This document shows positions 36,718 through 49,620 of a DNA stretch of 64,000 bases, piece after piece. The stretch's first letter is position 1. Each line of letters begins with the position of its first letter. The stretch lies in NCBI GenBank assembly GCA_026874595.1, contig CM049309.1, positions 96,556,723 to 96,620,722 of the forward strand. Reading direction: 5' to 3'. The position numbers and the translations under genes are program-made. The notes under the pieces were generated by a model that saw only the letters and a list, made by a program, of their open reading frames with translations, ran no database searches and was not told the DNA's origin. Origin of the DNA: Sipunculus nudus. Lineage: Eukaryota > Annelida > Sipuncula > Golfingiida > Sipunculidae.

Positions 36718-37392
36718 CAAGGGACCCATGGGTCACGGCGCTCAGCTGTTATATATGATAAAAAATATGATTTGGGAAAGAGGCACATGCTGGTTTTGTG
36801 TGGTAATAAATATAAGCTTTATTTTGAGTTGTTGGTGTTTAGCTTGTGTATGATTTTGATAGTATCTTTGGAGACAGGGAAGAGGATTGATTTCATTTAT
36901 TTTATTAACAAATGGAGTGCTATTGTCCCACAGATTTTGACTTGGCCATATAACTTATAAGCAGCACATATAATAAAAGAGTTTAACTATTTATTAAAAT
37001 TTAATAACAAATATTGTGCCAATATAGTTTTTATTTTAAAAAATAATAAGAAAATCATATGATTTTTAAAAATAAAATATAACTGAATTGATTATTAAAA
37101 TAATATTATAGAATATATTCATGAATGCATTCATGAATACATTTTGAAAGTATCTGCACTGGTATTCAAATACTTTCATTTTTACCTGAGTTTCCATTCT
37201 TATGCAATAAAATTTTTTAAGGCAGTACATATTCATATTTGTATTCAAATACATTTGCAAAGCATTCACACCATGTCTAGTATTTATTCAGTTTTAGCCA
37301 AACAATGATGTTGAGAATCCAGAATATACAAAATTCACAAATATAAATAATGATCACAAGTACCTGGTTTTATGGCGTTTATTTATATTAAA

Positions 37393-40300
37393 CAAGGCCT
37401 ACAGGCCTAATGCGAACCTGTGCATTGGGAAATACACCTGGTATAATGCTTCAACGCTGGACCATGACTTCTTATGTATATGAACAATGCAGGTACTAAA
37501 CCTTTTGAATAAGAAACAGTTACACAAACATCACTGCTGAATTTCTGGCATGGGTGCACACAACACAACTAGGGACCCATGGGTCTCAACGCTCAGTTGA
37601 ATTTGTCTATAAGGATATTTTGAAAGAAATTTTTCAGAATGACAGTCCTGTGACCTTAACCAATGACCCTGTAACCAAAAAATCTTAGAACTTAATATCC
37701 TTGAACTTGCAGCATAAGGGTTATTGTAACAATCTTTTAAAAAGTGACCTTGACCTCTGACCAGATAACCTCAAATTCTACAGGTTTCCTCACTTTGGGC
37801 AAGTAAGCCATGTGTGAACATTAGATAGTTCAGGATGAAAAGTTTGATTTACAGTGCATCCACAATCTTTTTAAAGATGTGGCTTCTGTGACCTTCAACT
37901 TAGATCGCTGGACCCTGAAATCAAAATGAATTTACATATGTGGTTGGTCATTATTAAATCAAGTTTGAAGCCAGTCTGTCTATCCAGAATTATCATCCAT
38001 AAACTAATTTGTGAATGGATGGGCCCTGTGACCTTGACCTTTGACCTATGAGCCAAAAATCAAACAGAATCTTCCCCTAGTAGCAGGTTAGCAATATCTT
38101 GAAGATGGAAGGTTTGCGATGAAAAGTTTGGCTTCAAATGCATACACATTCCTTTAAAAGAAATGGGTCCTGTGACCTTGACCTTTGACTGTTGGACCCC
38201 AAAATCAACATGGTTCTTACTTTAGTGGTGGGCCATTTATAAGTTAAGTTTGAAACCAATATATCAAACTTGACTGGAGTTATCATCTGGAAACTAATTT
38301 GTGTGGATGGACGGATTGACAGACAGACAGACATACAAACAGACAGACTGACAGACAGGGTGATTAGTATAGGGCATCCACTTGTGATCAATAAACACCC
38401 CAGGTTTTGGGACACCAGATGTAATGACAGCTGAGAAACTGACATGATTGTTGTCATTTTATAGTAAATAAATAGAAAAATATTTGTTAAAATAGGAAAA
38501 CCATCACGTTTCAGGAACTGACAAAACTAGTCATGGTCAATATTCAAGGCAAGATTCATGACAAACCATGCATTATTTATCAAGATATTGGAGGTTTTGT
38601 ATCAAATTTTTTACTATTCTGGGGGGTACTTTCAAGCCCCATAGCTCGAAGGAAAAAGGTTGCAATGACCTAATTTCAGGTTTACTAGGAAATTTTTAAT
38701 TGACCTCCCTGGATGTTCACTTAGAAGTTTCTAGGACAAGCTGTTATGATTTGTGCCATGCTAACGGACAGCCTGACGTCCAGACGGACGACTGACAAAG
38801 CGCCATTCCTATACCTCAGTTGACTTACAGTCAGCTGAGCTAAAAATGATTGTAGCTGGCATCACCAGTCTTGTATACAAAAAGGTTTCAGAGATATATA
38901 CATATGCCCAAGTTCAGACTGATATATCAAACCCCTCCTGAGAAATAAGCAGGGACACATACTGTGTCAAAAATTATTGTAGGTGGCACCACCAGACTTT
39001 TATACGACAAGTATACGATAATTAAAATACCACAGGTATAAATATGCCCAATTTCAGGATGATATATCAAATTCCTCTATAGAAATAAGCAGGCACAAAA
39101 GTCACACAATGTGCATATGTCATTGTAGGTGGTGACACGAAAAACCCATCTAAGACACAAAGACAGGTCAAAATATTAGGCCAATACATCAAACTTACCT
39201 TAAGTCTGATGCATGGGGCTGACCACGCTTAGGTGAGAAAGGCAGTTGCCCCGAGTGAACTGTGACAAATTTGCTAGCTCAGGCTACTGCACTGAGTGAA
39301 CTTATGACCTGCAACTGGCTAGACTGGGTGAACTTTTGACCTGTACCTGGCTGCACTGAGTGAACTCTTGACCTGCTGCCTAATCTGATACAGTTGGCAG
39401 TCTGCCAAAGCTATAAATAGATTGGCTCCACATGCAGCCCTGAGGGGCATGACACCCATGAGGTGATCACATGGTGCCCATGAGGTGTTCACATGTCACC
39501 CATGAGGGGATCACATGCCTTGTGCTTGGCTGCACTAACTGAACTCTTGACCTATATCTGGCTGCACTGAATGAACTCTTGATCTATTGCCAAATCTGAA
39601 ACAGTTTGCAGTTTCTTAATCTATGTAAATATACAGACACAATCATGGCCTGTTGGCAAATCTGTTTACACATACTGAAAGTTTGGCTAAAATGCTTTTT
39701 TTCAAGCTGAAATATTCATAAACTTTTTATCAAAATATCTAGAAAAATAAAAGATTTAGTTCTTTCATTGTTAAAGGTCCAATAATTCTGCCAAAAATCA
39801 TTCAAGTAAACTTGAACAAAAGCCACCGTAGAATAATTTTGTGCCATGTTACAGAAGTTATAATTGAAACAATAATTTTGTAGAAGAACAGTTTTGCAAT
39901 CCTCAGTTTGAGTTAGACATAATAATGGCCATAAGCCCAACTTAAGCTTTTCTGATATGATTGAAAGAACCATGTAGTAGGATATTTCTTTTGAAAAATT
40001 GAATGATTAAACTTGACAGTTTCATTATAAATATTTTAAGTTGAAAGAGGCTAAAATTACAGGTTTTTGCCCATAAAAAACAGGTCAATGTAGGTGGCAC
40101 CACAAAATCTGCAACTTAAAATATGAGTCATGTGACCAACATTTGCACAATACTTGGTAATGCTACCTTCTGTCATTTCTGAGATAACTATGTCAGTATG
40201 CTTACTTGGCCAAATGACTGTTCAAATTCGTTTAACTCCACTAAAATTCATCAAATGCAAACCATTGCCTCTGGGATCATTTCTGTAAAATATTGAACAA

Positions 40301-42154
40301 TTTGGCTGGACCGTTTACAAGAAGACTTTTAAAGGTTTTTCAGCTTTTCCCCTATAAAATCTAATTAAAAGCAGATAGCAAAAAATAAGCTGAATCCCAC
40401 ATTTGATTTGTGACAGGTTATTGCATAAAATCTGGGGATGGTAGCTCCTGATATTCCTGACAAATTATGGGTTGATATACAGATGAACAATGACCTCGGT
40501 ACAAAAAAAGGTCAATGCAGGTGGCGCCACCAAAACCTGAATTTCATATATGACTCATGTGACCAACACTGGCATAAAATTTGGTGATGATAGCTCAAGC
40601 CGTTTCTGAGACTGTCATTTTAGTATGCTTTTTTGGACAGATGACTAAGTTCAACTTCCTGTAATTCGGCCAAAATTCACCGAACTTAAACCATCTGAAA
40701 AACTTGAGAGAGATGGTATAAAAGATTATTTCTGTGAAATATTGAACCAATTGGCTTGACCGTTTCAACGGAGAAGATTTTTAAAGGTTTTTTAGCTTTT
40801 TTTCTATAAAATCTAAGAAAATGCAGATTTTTTCAGATGGCTAATTTTTTTGCAATAAATTTCATGATGCTAGCACCAGTCGCTTTCGAAATAGTATGGG
40901 TTAATGTATACCTGTGATTGTAAACATTGCCTGGCATGAGGAATATCTAAAATCATAAATCTACATTTTTTAAAAGTTTTTAAAAAACATTCTTGTCAAT
41001 ATTAACCATAGATAAACTGAAATCTAAATGTCTGGAGGCATGATGTAACGGATGCTGATAAACTGGTTCCAGGCTAGATGTATCTGCTTCACACAGCTAA
41101 CATATATGGTAAAATGATTAAATTCAATCTTTATATTTCAGCCAAAATTCATTCTTTGGAACCATAAAAAAATTATTAAAAGAATTATTCAGGGGATTAT
41201 TCTTGTAAAATATTAAACAAATTGGCCTCAGTGGTGTCAGTCAAAAAACGTTTAGCAGGTTTATAACTTATATGGGAGAATAAAGCAAAATGGCTAAGTT
41301 AAGCTTCCCATAACTCAGCCAAAAATCACTGAACCAAAACCATTTGAACAAACTTGAATTATCAACATCTAAGGATAATTAATGTGTGAGATTTAAGAAT
41401 TTGGCCCAGTGGTTTTTGAGAAGATCTTTGTAGCCACTGAGCTAAAATAGGCTGTTATGGCATATGACTAAATTCAGCTTCCCGTAACTCAGCCAAAAGT
41501 CACTGAACTGAGACTATTTGAACAAACTTCAGAAAGCACTACCCTAGGATCATTTCAATGCGATATTAAACAATTTGGCCATATGGTTTCAGAGAAGAAG
41601 TTTTTTGTAGTTGTAAGTGTGATACAGTGTGGCACTGATGACCCCCGTAAAAAAAAGGCTGATGCAGGTGGCGCCACCAATACCTCAATATCAGATATGA
41701 CTCATGTGACCAACATTGGCATAAAATTTGGTGATGATAGCTCCAGCCATTTCTATGATTGTAATTTTAGTATGCTTTTTTGGACAGATGACTAAGTTCA
41801 ACTAGCTGTAATTTGGTCAAAAACCACCAAACTTAAACCATTCGAACAAATTGGAGAGAGATTGTTCCAGGGATCATTTCTGTGAAATATTGGACAATTT
41901 GGCTGAACAATTTTGGAGAAGAAGATTTTTAAAGGTTTTTTAGCTTTTTCCCTATAAAATCTAAGAAAATGCAGTTAGCCAAAAAATAAGCAAAATCCGA
42001 TAGAGTTTTTCAGATGACTAATTTTTTGCATAAGATTTTGTAATGCTAACTCTTGCCGTTTTCAAGATAGTATGGGTTAAAGTTCAGACAACAGACGACA
42101 GCTGACGGACGCAGGACGACGCCACACCATCGCATAAGCTAACAGGTTCGCTAA
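37393..42154 (+). mobile_element. Hel-3 element, complete ends, with nested Hel-2
   Basis: It starts CAAGGCCTACAGGCCTAATG followed by the subterminal repeat GCGAACCTGTG. It ends with the exact inverse of most of that repeat (ACAGGTTCGC) and CTAA at 42154. The flanks TATATTAAA and AAATTAAAAATATT rejoin to the empty-site form near 44340. A Hel-2 (37569-38843) interrupts it. The interior is half-unit modules followed by AGCTTCCCATAACTCAGCC modules. Short frames (39716, 41583) are not genes. Confidence 0.8.
37569..38843 (+). mobile_element. Hel-2 element inside Hel-3
   Basis: It starts CTAGGGACCCATGGGTCTC and GCTCAGTTGA and ends TCAGCTGAGCTAA at 38843. The flanks ACACAACACAA and AAATGATTGTAGCTGG match the uninterrupted Hel-3 near 56195-56222. 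The interior has repeated TGTGACCTTGACCTTTGACC text and a GACAGACAGACA microsatellite. This is the third level of nesting. Confidence 0.85.
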
Positions 42155-43674
42155 AAATTAAAAATATTATATATTCACTTTGGACTACTTTCAAATCAAT
42201 CTACACAGTAGACACAGTAGGAATCTAGATTAATATTAACAACTGCTTCTTTGTCTATGAATAATTTCCTTCATATGATCCCTAATGATTAGTAATGAAT
42301 AATATGATTTATTTTTTTATCATTAAAATTGAACTGAAAAATACCATAGGTGACTGCATGGTGTTATTTGGAATAACATTGACATTGACATTCTATCTAT
42401 CCATACAAAATTCTTACATTATCAGTAACTGCAAGTTAATATTCTGTTACTCATTAACTAACAAATTCCTTTTCTATTAATTTTTCTTTAATTTGTTATT
42501 AAAAACCAATAAAAATTTATTAATTTATTGTTTATTGTTATGTTGTTTTTCAAAACAACTACTAGATGAGTTGGGTTGGACACCTAGATCAACTGTGGCT
42601 GGGCATCAGCTGCCTGGCTGCCCCAGTGTATGCCTAGCCTCAAGCGTGCATAATTTGCCTCAAGCATCAACAAGGTAAACATACAGGTGACTGAAGAGGG
42701 GCTAGGTAGACCCTGGGTCTGACATGGTCTCATAAAAACATTAATAAAAGCTTTAATATTTGGCCAATTTCTTTCAGCTTTCTAAACTACAAAGATGAAA
42801 TCCTAATGTTGTGCATGATATGAAAGTTATATCAACAGTGCTCTCAGGAAACAAATGTGCCATGGTCAAAGTTGGGCAAAATTTAAGGTACTAATTATAT
42901 TTATACTAATAACTTATAAAATTTGAAATATTCAGAACTAATTTTGGGTATTCAATTGAATCTTGATTAAATAATGTTACATCCCTGACAAAAAATCTCT
43001 AGCTTCAGCAATCCTCTTGTTAAGGGAGTAAATATATTTTTTGATTTTTTAAAAAGTGCATTATGTTTTGGCCCATAACTTAAAACAATTACGCAATACT
43101 GACATCATTTCTGGCATGTGCATGGCAAATGTATAGAAAAATATGTATATTATATATGATCAAAGTCAGATCAGTGGTTTTGATAATGATATTAGGCAGT
43201 CTTAAAGTGTAACAATGGGTTTTTAATGGAAAATGAAGTTTTTCATTAATATCTCTAAGGAATTAAGTCCTAGTGACCAAATTCTTGGCATGGTAGGGGA
43301 TTTTGGAGAAATCTAACTGTATGCCAAATTTAAGGAACTTAGAGCTGAAGCTGGGGAGCTGAGCTTTAGCAAACTGCATAACACTAGCTTGATGTAAACA
43401 ATATGTGACATGGTGCTTGAAAACTTGAATAAAATCTACAGTTTTTGATCAACTGGTTTCAAATTTTTGGTGTTAACAGTTGAAATGCTAACAAAAACAT
43501 GCTTTGAAAATTATATCCACAGCAGTTACAGGAAAAAAACGTGCCATAGTCAAACTTTGGCAAAATTTAAGGTACCAATTTTGTATTTTTGCCAATATTT
43601 AAAAAAATTTACAGATTTTGATCTAATTTTTGGTATACAATTAAATTTTGATTAATTAAATTGTATTACTGAAA

Positions 43675-46307
43675 CAAGGGACCTATGGGTCACGACGCTC
43701 AGCTGTTATATATGATAAAAAAATATTATTTAGAAATGAGGCACATGCTGGTTTTGTGTGGTAATAAATATAAGCGGTATTATGAGTTTTTGTTGTGTAG
43801 CTTATGTATATGATTTTGATAGTACCTTTGGAGACAGGGAAGAGGATTGACTTCATTTATTTTATTAACAAATGTAGTACTACTGTCACACAGATTTTGA
43901 CTTGGCCATATAACTTATAAGCAGAACATATAATATAAGAGTTTAACTATTTATTAAAAAAATTACAAATATTGTCCCAAATATAATTTTTATTAAAAAT
44001 AATAAGAGAATCATATGATTTTTTAAAATGAAATATAACTGATATGATTATTAAAATAATATTAAAGAATATATTCATGAATGCCTTCATGAATACATTT
44101 TGAAAGTATTAGCACGAGTATTCATATACTTTCATTTTTACCTGAATTCCCATTCTTTATGCAAGAAATTTTATAATGGAGTACATAATCATATTCGTAT
44201 TTAAATACAATTACAAAGTATTCGCACCATGTCTGGTATTTATTCAGTTTTCACCAAACAATGATGTTGAGAATCCAGAATATACAAATTTCACACATTT
44301 AAATAATGATCATAAGTACCTGGTTTTATGGCTTTTATTTATATTAAAAAATAACTGTAAAAAATTCATTTTGGACTAATTTCACATCAATGTACACACT
44401 AGACACAGTAGGAATCTAGATTAATATTATCAACTGCATCTTTGTCTATCATTAATTTCCTTCATATAATCCTTAATGATTAGTAATGAATAATATGATT
44501 TACTTCTTTATCATTAAAAATGAACTGAAAAATGCCATAGGTGACTGCATGGTGTTATTTGGAATATATGTGACATTCTACCCATCGATACAAGATTCTT
44601 ATATCATCAGTAACTGCAAGTTAATTTCCTGTTATTATAAACTAACAAATTCCTTTTCTATTTTTCTTTAATTTGTTATTAAAAACCAATAAAAATTTAT
44701 TAATTTATTGTTTATTGTTATGTTGTTGGTTAAAACTACTAGATGAGTTGGGTTGAACACCTGGATCAACTGTGGCTGGCCATAAGCTGCCTGGATTCTC
44801 CCCTCAAGTGTGCATAATTTGATGAAAGGTCAACAAGGTCAACATACAGGTGACTCAAGAGGGGCTGGAGAGAGCCAAAGTCTGACAGGGTCTCATAAAA
44901 AATATTAATAAAAGCTTCAATATTTGGCAAATTTCTTTCAGCTTTCTAAACTAAAAAGCTGAAATCCTTATGTGTGCATGATATGAAAATTATATCAACA
45001 GTGCTCACGGGAAACAAACGTGCCTTGGTCACAGTTGGGCAAAATTTAAGGTACTAATTTTATATTTATACTAATAACTTATAAAATTTGAAAAATTCAG
45101 AACTAATTTTGGGTATTCAATTGAATCTTGATTAAATAATGTTACATCCCTGACAAAAAAATCTCTAGCTTCAGCAATGCCCTTGTTAAGGGAGTAAATA
45201 TATTTCTTGATTTTTTACAAAGTGCATTATGTTTGGGCCCATAACTTAAAAAAAATACACAATACTGACATAATTTCTGGCATATGCATAGTGAATGTAT
45301 AGAAAAATATGTATATTATATATGATCAAAGTCAGATCAGTGGTTTTGATATTAGGCAGTCTTAAAGTATAACATTGGGTTTATAATGGAAAAATGAAGT
45401 TTTTCATTGATATCTCGAAGGAATTAAGTCCTAGTGACCAAATTCTTGGCATGGTAGGGGATTTTGGAGAAATCTAACTGTATGCCAAATTTAAGGATCT
45501 TAGAGCTGAAGCTCGGGAGCTGAGCTCTAGCAAACTGCATAACACTAGCAATATGTGACATGGTGCTTGAAAACTTGAATAAAATCTACAGTTTTTTATC
45601 AACTGGTTTCAAATTTTTGGTGTTAACAGTTGAAATGCTAACAAAAACATGCTGTGAAAATTAAATCCACAGCATTTACAGCAAAAAAACGTGCCATGGT
45701 CAAAGTTGGGCAAAATTTAAGGTACCAATTTTTTATTTTTGCTAATATTTTTAAAAATTTAAAAGATTTTGATCTAATTTTGGGTTCACAATTTAATTTT
45801 GATTAATAAAAGTAATATTAATGGAAAAAAAGTGCTTAGCTTTAACAAGTTTTGTGTTAAGTGATAAAATTTCTTTCCTGATTATTTACAAAATGCATTA
45901 TGTTTGGGCCCATAACTTTTTTAAAATAAATAATACAGACCTAATTTCTGGCATGTACATAGGAATTATATAGAGGATTGTTTATAGGAAATATAAGGAA
46001 AAACAGATGAGTGGTTTTGATATTAGGCAGTCCTAAAGTGTGAAAATAGGTTTTTAATAAAAAATTGAGGTTTTTCCTTAATTTCTCAAAGGAATGAAGT
46101 CGCAAAGACCCAGTTTTCGGCTTGGTAGGAGATCTTGGGGACATCTAACATTATGCTGAATTTTGGATTCCTAGGTCTTACGGTTTCAAAACGTGCCACA
46201 TCTACGGACGGACGGACGGACGGACGGACGGACGGACGGACAGACGGACGGACGACGGACAATGGACCACGACTATAGCTCAGATGACTTATAGTCAGCT
46301 GAGCTAA
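43675..46307 (+). mobile_element. Hel-2 element inserted in a Hel-2 of the same subfamily
   Basis: It starts CAAGGGACCTATGGGTCAC and GCTCAGCTG and ends with a long GGAC run (46204-46260) and TCAGCTGAGCTAA at 46307. The flanks TTACTGAAA and AAAAGTCCCTACC rejoin to the intact form near 1893, conserving the A count if the element ends at CTAA. Its 5' half (TTATATATGATAAAA) matches that of the host element. Confidence 0.85.
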
Positions 46308-46844
46308 AAAAGTCCCTACCTTTAACATTTTTGACCAAATGACCAAATATCATTCCTGATTTTTTTACATTATGTTTGGGCCCATAACTTTTTTAAATTG
46401 AATAATACTGAATACTGTTTCTGGCATGTACATACAAACTATATAGAGGAATATTTATGGTAAATATGAAGAAAACCAGATGAGTGGTTTTGATATAAGG
46501 CAGGACTGAAGTGTGAAAATAGATTTCTAATAAAAATTTGAGGTTTTCCCTAATATCTCAAAGGAACAAAGTCATATTGACCCAATTTTTGGCATGGTAG
46601 GAGATTTAGGGGACATCTAACTGTATGCCGAATTTCAGATTCGTAGGTCCAATGCTGTCGAAACGTGCCAGTCTTACGGACGGACATCCGGACGGACAGA
46701 CAGACAGACGGACGACGGACAATGGACCACGACTATAGCTCAGATGACTTATAGTCAGCTGAGCTAAAAATGAACACAATTATATTCATTTCTTCATAAT
46801 ATCCATTACAGCTCTTTCTACATATTAATATACTTAAAGGATAC

Positions 46845-46903
46845 TATCTTCCTAACAATTCTTTCTTTTCATCTGGTGTCATGACAACATGCTCTGGAAC
46901 CAG
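46845..46903 (-). CDS. POLR2E: POLR2E (RPB5) exon upstream of the U12 intron
   Basis: On the minus strand this 59-bp exon reads LVPEHVVMTPDEKKELLGR plus the first two bases of a Tyr codon, matching the segment of RPB5 just before KLKESQLPR. The acceptor is TTTATTTGCAG; the frame starts in phase 0 as expected for RPB5. The donor is GTATCCTTT, U12-type. The exon sits in a 196-bp island between Hel-2 elements ending at 46767 and starting at 46964. The N-terminal RPB5 exons are not visible upstream on minus and probably lie beyond the right edge of the window. Confidence 0.9.
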
Positions 46904-47199
46904 CTGCAAATAAATAAGATAAAAATATTTTGATTGTGATATATGCAAGGGACAAAACAAGTACAAGGGACCCATGGCTCACGGCACTTAGCTGAATTTG
47001 TGTATGAGAGAAAAATATCAAATCCTGGCACACAGAAAAGAGGTTACAGTTTTTGCTATATTTTTGCCCTGGAATATTAATTCTAATGATACATTCTATT
47101 TAGCTAGTATTTGGCTATATTATTAATAAGTCTCTCCTGCATGTATAGTTTCTCTTCACTTAGTTCCAAACGTGATTGTTGTCTCACTCCTACAATGAT

Positions 47200-49620
47200 T
47201 CAGAGTGGGACAGATGAAGTGCGGCATGGATTATGTGGCAAGGGAAATAGAGTGAGGTGTGTTGCATATAAGCATGGATGTCTGCACTGTAAACGTGAAT
47301 GTAGGTGGTGCCACCAGTCATAGAAAATTGTCAAGGATGTATAAACCTGCAAAATTTCAGGTGGATAAGTCAAACCACTGCTGAGAAATGAGTAATATTA
47401 TCCCAGGGCAGATGAACAGATGGACGCTGTGCAAAAATGGTAGCAGGTGGTGCCACCAGTTTTGCCTCTGATGAAGAGCTATGTGAGATCTATACACATG
47501 CAAAATTTTGGCCCAATCGGTCAAACAGTTCCCAAGATATGAGCTTGGATGTCTGTAGAGTAAACCTGAATGTAGGTGGCACCACCTGTCATTAAAATTG
47601 AGAAAGCTGTCCATGATGTATAAACCTGCAAATTTTCAGGTGGATAAGTCAAACCACTGCTGAGATATGAGTGATTTTATCAAAAGGCAGATGAACAGAT
47701 GGATGCTGTGCAAAAGTGGTTGCAGGTGGCGCCACCAGTTTTGCTTATGATGAAGAGCTATGTGAGATCTATACACATGCAAAATTTTGGCCCAATCGGT
47801 CAAACGGTTCACGAGATATGAGCTTGGATGTTTGCAGAGTAAACATGAATGTAGGTGGCATCACCTGACTTAAATCGAGAAAGCTGTCCAGGATGTATAA
47901 ACCTGCAAAATTTCAGGTGGATATGTCAAACCACTGCTGAGATATGAGTGATTTATCCCAAGGCAGATAAACAGATGGACGCTGTGCATAAGTAGTTGCA
48001 TGTGGCACCACTGGTTTTGCCTATGATGAAGAACTATGTGAGATCTATACACATGCAAAATTTTGCCAAATAGGTCAAATGGTTCCCGAGATATGAGCTT
48101 GGATGTCTGCAGAGTAAACCAGAATGTAGGTGGCGCCACCTGTCATAAAATCGAGAAAGCTGTCCAGTATGTATAAACCTGCAAAATTTCAGGTGGATAA
48201 GTCAAACTACTGCTGTGTAATGAGTGATTTTATCCCAAGGCAGATGAACAGATGGGTGCTGTGCATTAATGGTTGCAGGTGGCGCCACCAGTTTTGCCTA
48301 TGATGAAGAGCTATGTGAGGTCTATACACATGCAAAATTTTGGCCCAATCGGTCAAACGGTTCCCGAGATATGAGCTTGGATGTCTGCAGAGTAAACCTG
48401 AATGTAGGTGGCGCCACCTGTCCTAAATCGAGTAAGCTGTCCAGGATGTATAAACCTGCAAAATTTCAGGTGGATAAGTCAAACCACTGCTGAGATATGA
48501 GTGATTTTATCAAAAGGCAGATGAACAGATGGACACTGTGCATAAGTGGTTGCAGGTGGCGCCACCAGTTTTGTCTATGATGAAGAGCAATGTGAGATCT
48601 ATACATATGCAAAATTTTGGCCCAATCGGTCAAACGGTTCATGAGATATGAGCTTGGATGTTTGCAGAGTAAACATGAATGTAGGTGGCATCACCTGACT
48701 TAAATCGAGAAAGCTGTCCAGGATGTATAAACCTGCAAAATTTCAGGTGGAAATGTCAAACCACTGCTGAGATATGAGTGATTTATCCCAAGGCAGATAA
48801 ACAGATCGACGCTGTGCATAAGTAGTTGCATGTGGCACCACTGGTTTTGCCTATGAAGAAGAGCTATGTGAGATCAATACACATGCAAAATTTTGCCAAA
48901 TAGGTCAAATGGTTCCCGAAATATGAGCTTGGATGTCTGCAGAGTAAACATGAATGTAGGTGGCGCCACCTGTCATAAAATCGAGAAAGCTGTCCAGTAT
49001 GTATAAACCTGCAAAATTTCAGGTGGATAAGTCAAACTACTGCTGTGATATAAGTGATTTTATCCCAAGGCAGATGAACAGATGGGTGCTGTGCATTAAT
49101 GGTTGCAGGTGGCGCCACCAGTTTTGCCTATGATGAAGAGCTATGTGAGGTCTATACACATGCAAAATTTTGGCCCAATCGGTCAAATGGTTCCCGAGAT
49201 ATGAGCTTGGATGTCTGCAGAGTAAATCTGAATGTAGGTGGCGCCACCTGTCCTAAATCGCGTAAGCTGTCCAGGATGTATAAACCTGCAAAATTTCAGG
49301 TGGATATGTCAAACCACTGCTGAGATATGAGTGATTTATCCCAAGGCAGATAAACAGATGGACGGTGTGCATAAGTAGTTGCAAGTGGCGCCACCATTTT
49401 TAGTGTATGTTATAAAGCTATCAAAGGGCTACATTTGTGCAATATTTTTAGCCTGATCGGTCAAACAGTTCCCGAGATATGCAGGTTTATGTGTGGCAAC
49501 AGCAGACAAATGGACGCTGGGCAGCAAGGAAAGGTCTGAGGTCAACCAAAAAGTGAGGGTGCAGCAGTTCACATGTGACCTGATGATTAACCTGATTTGC
49601 TTAAAATGCAAACCAAGTTT
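47200..49620 (+). repeat. Hel-1 array with an 830-bp higher-order unit
   Basis: It begins in the Hel-1 5' region (CAGAGTGGGACAGATGAAGT) and contains about eight units of roughly 277 bp. Blocks near 47870-48490 and 48700-49320 match at a constant offset of 830 (three units), differing at a few sites, so a trimer was duplicated recently. The Hel-1 3' terminus is missing. The frames at 48269 and 49099 are copies of the same repeat translation. Confidence 0.8.

Larger units (their letters stand above)
36718..46767 (+). mobile_element. Outer Hel-2 element with nested Hel-3 and Hel-2
   Basis: The 5' end is CAAGGGACCCATGGGTCAC plus GCTCAGCTG. The 3' end at 46767 has GGAC repeats, a hairpin and GCTGAGCTAA. 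Its own sequence is 36718-37392, 42155-43674 and 46308-46767. The first gap is the Hel-3 at 37393-42154 (intact site seen near 44345) and the second is the Hel-2 at 43675-46307 (intact site seen near 1893). The left flank is Hel-3 but the right flank is host sequence, so one side has been rearranged. It ends 77 bp inside the U12 intron from the RPB5 donor. Confidence 0.75.
29387..46844 (-). other. POLR2E: U12-type intron of POLR2E, about 17.5 kb
   Basis: The donor on minus is GTATCCTTT (46844-46836), which matches the U12 5' splice-site consensus. The acceptor is AG at 29388-29387, with CCTTGAC 12 nt upstream, matching the U12 branch-point consensus in sequence and distance. The reading frame joins across a split Tyr codon. 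The intron is filled by a 41-bp minisatellite, a Hel-1, a TA-target transposon in a second minisatellite, and the nested Hel-2/Hel-3 complex. Confidence 0.8.
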
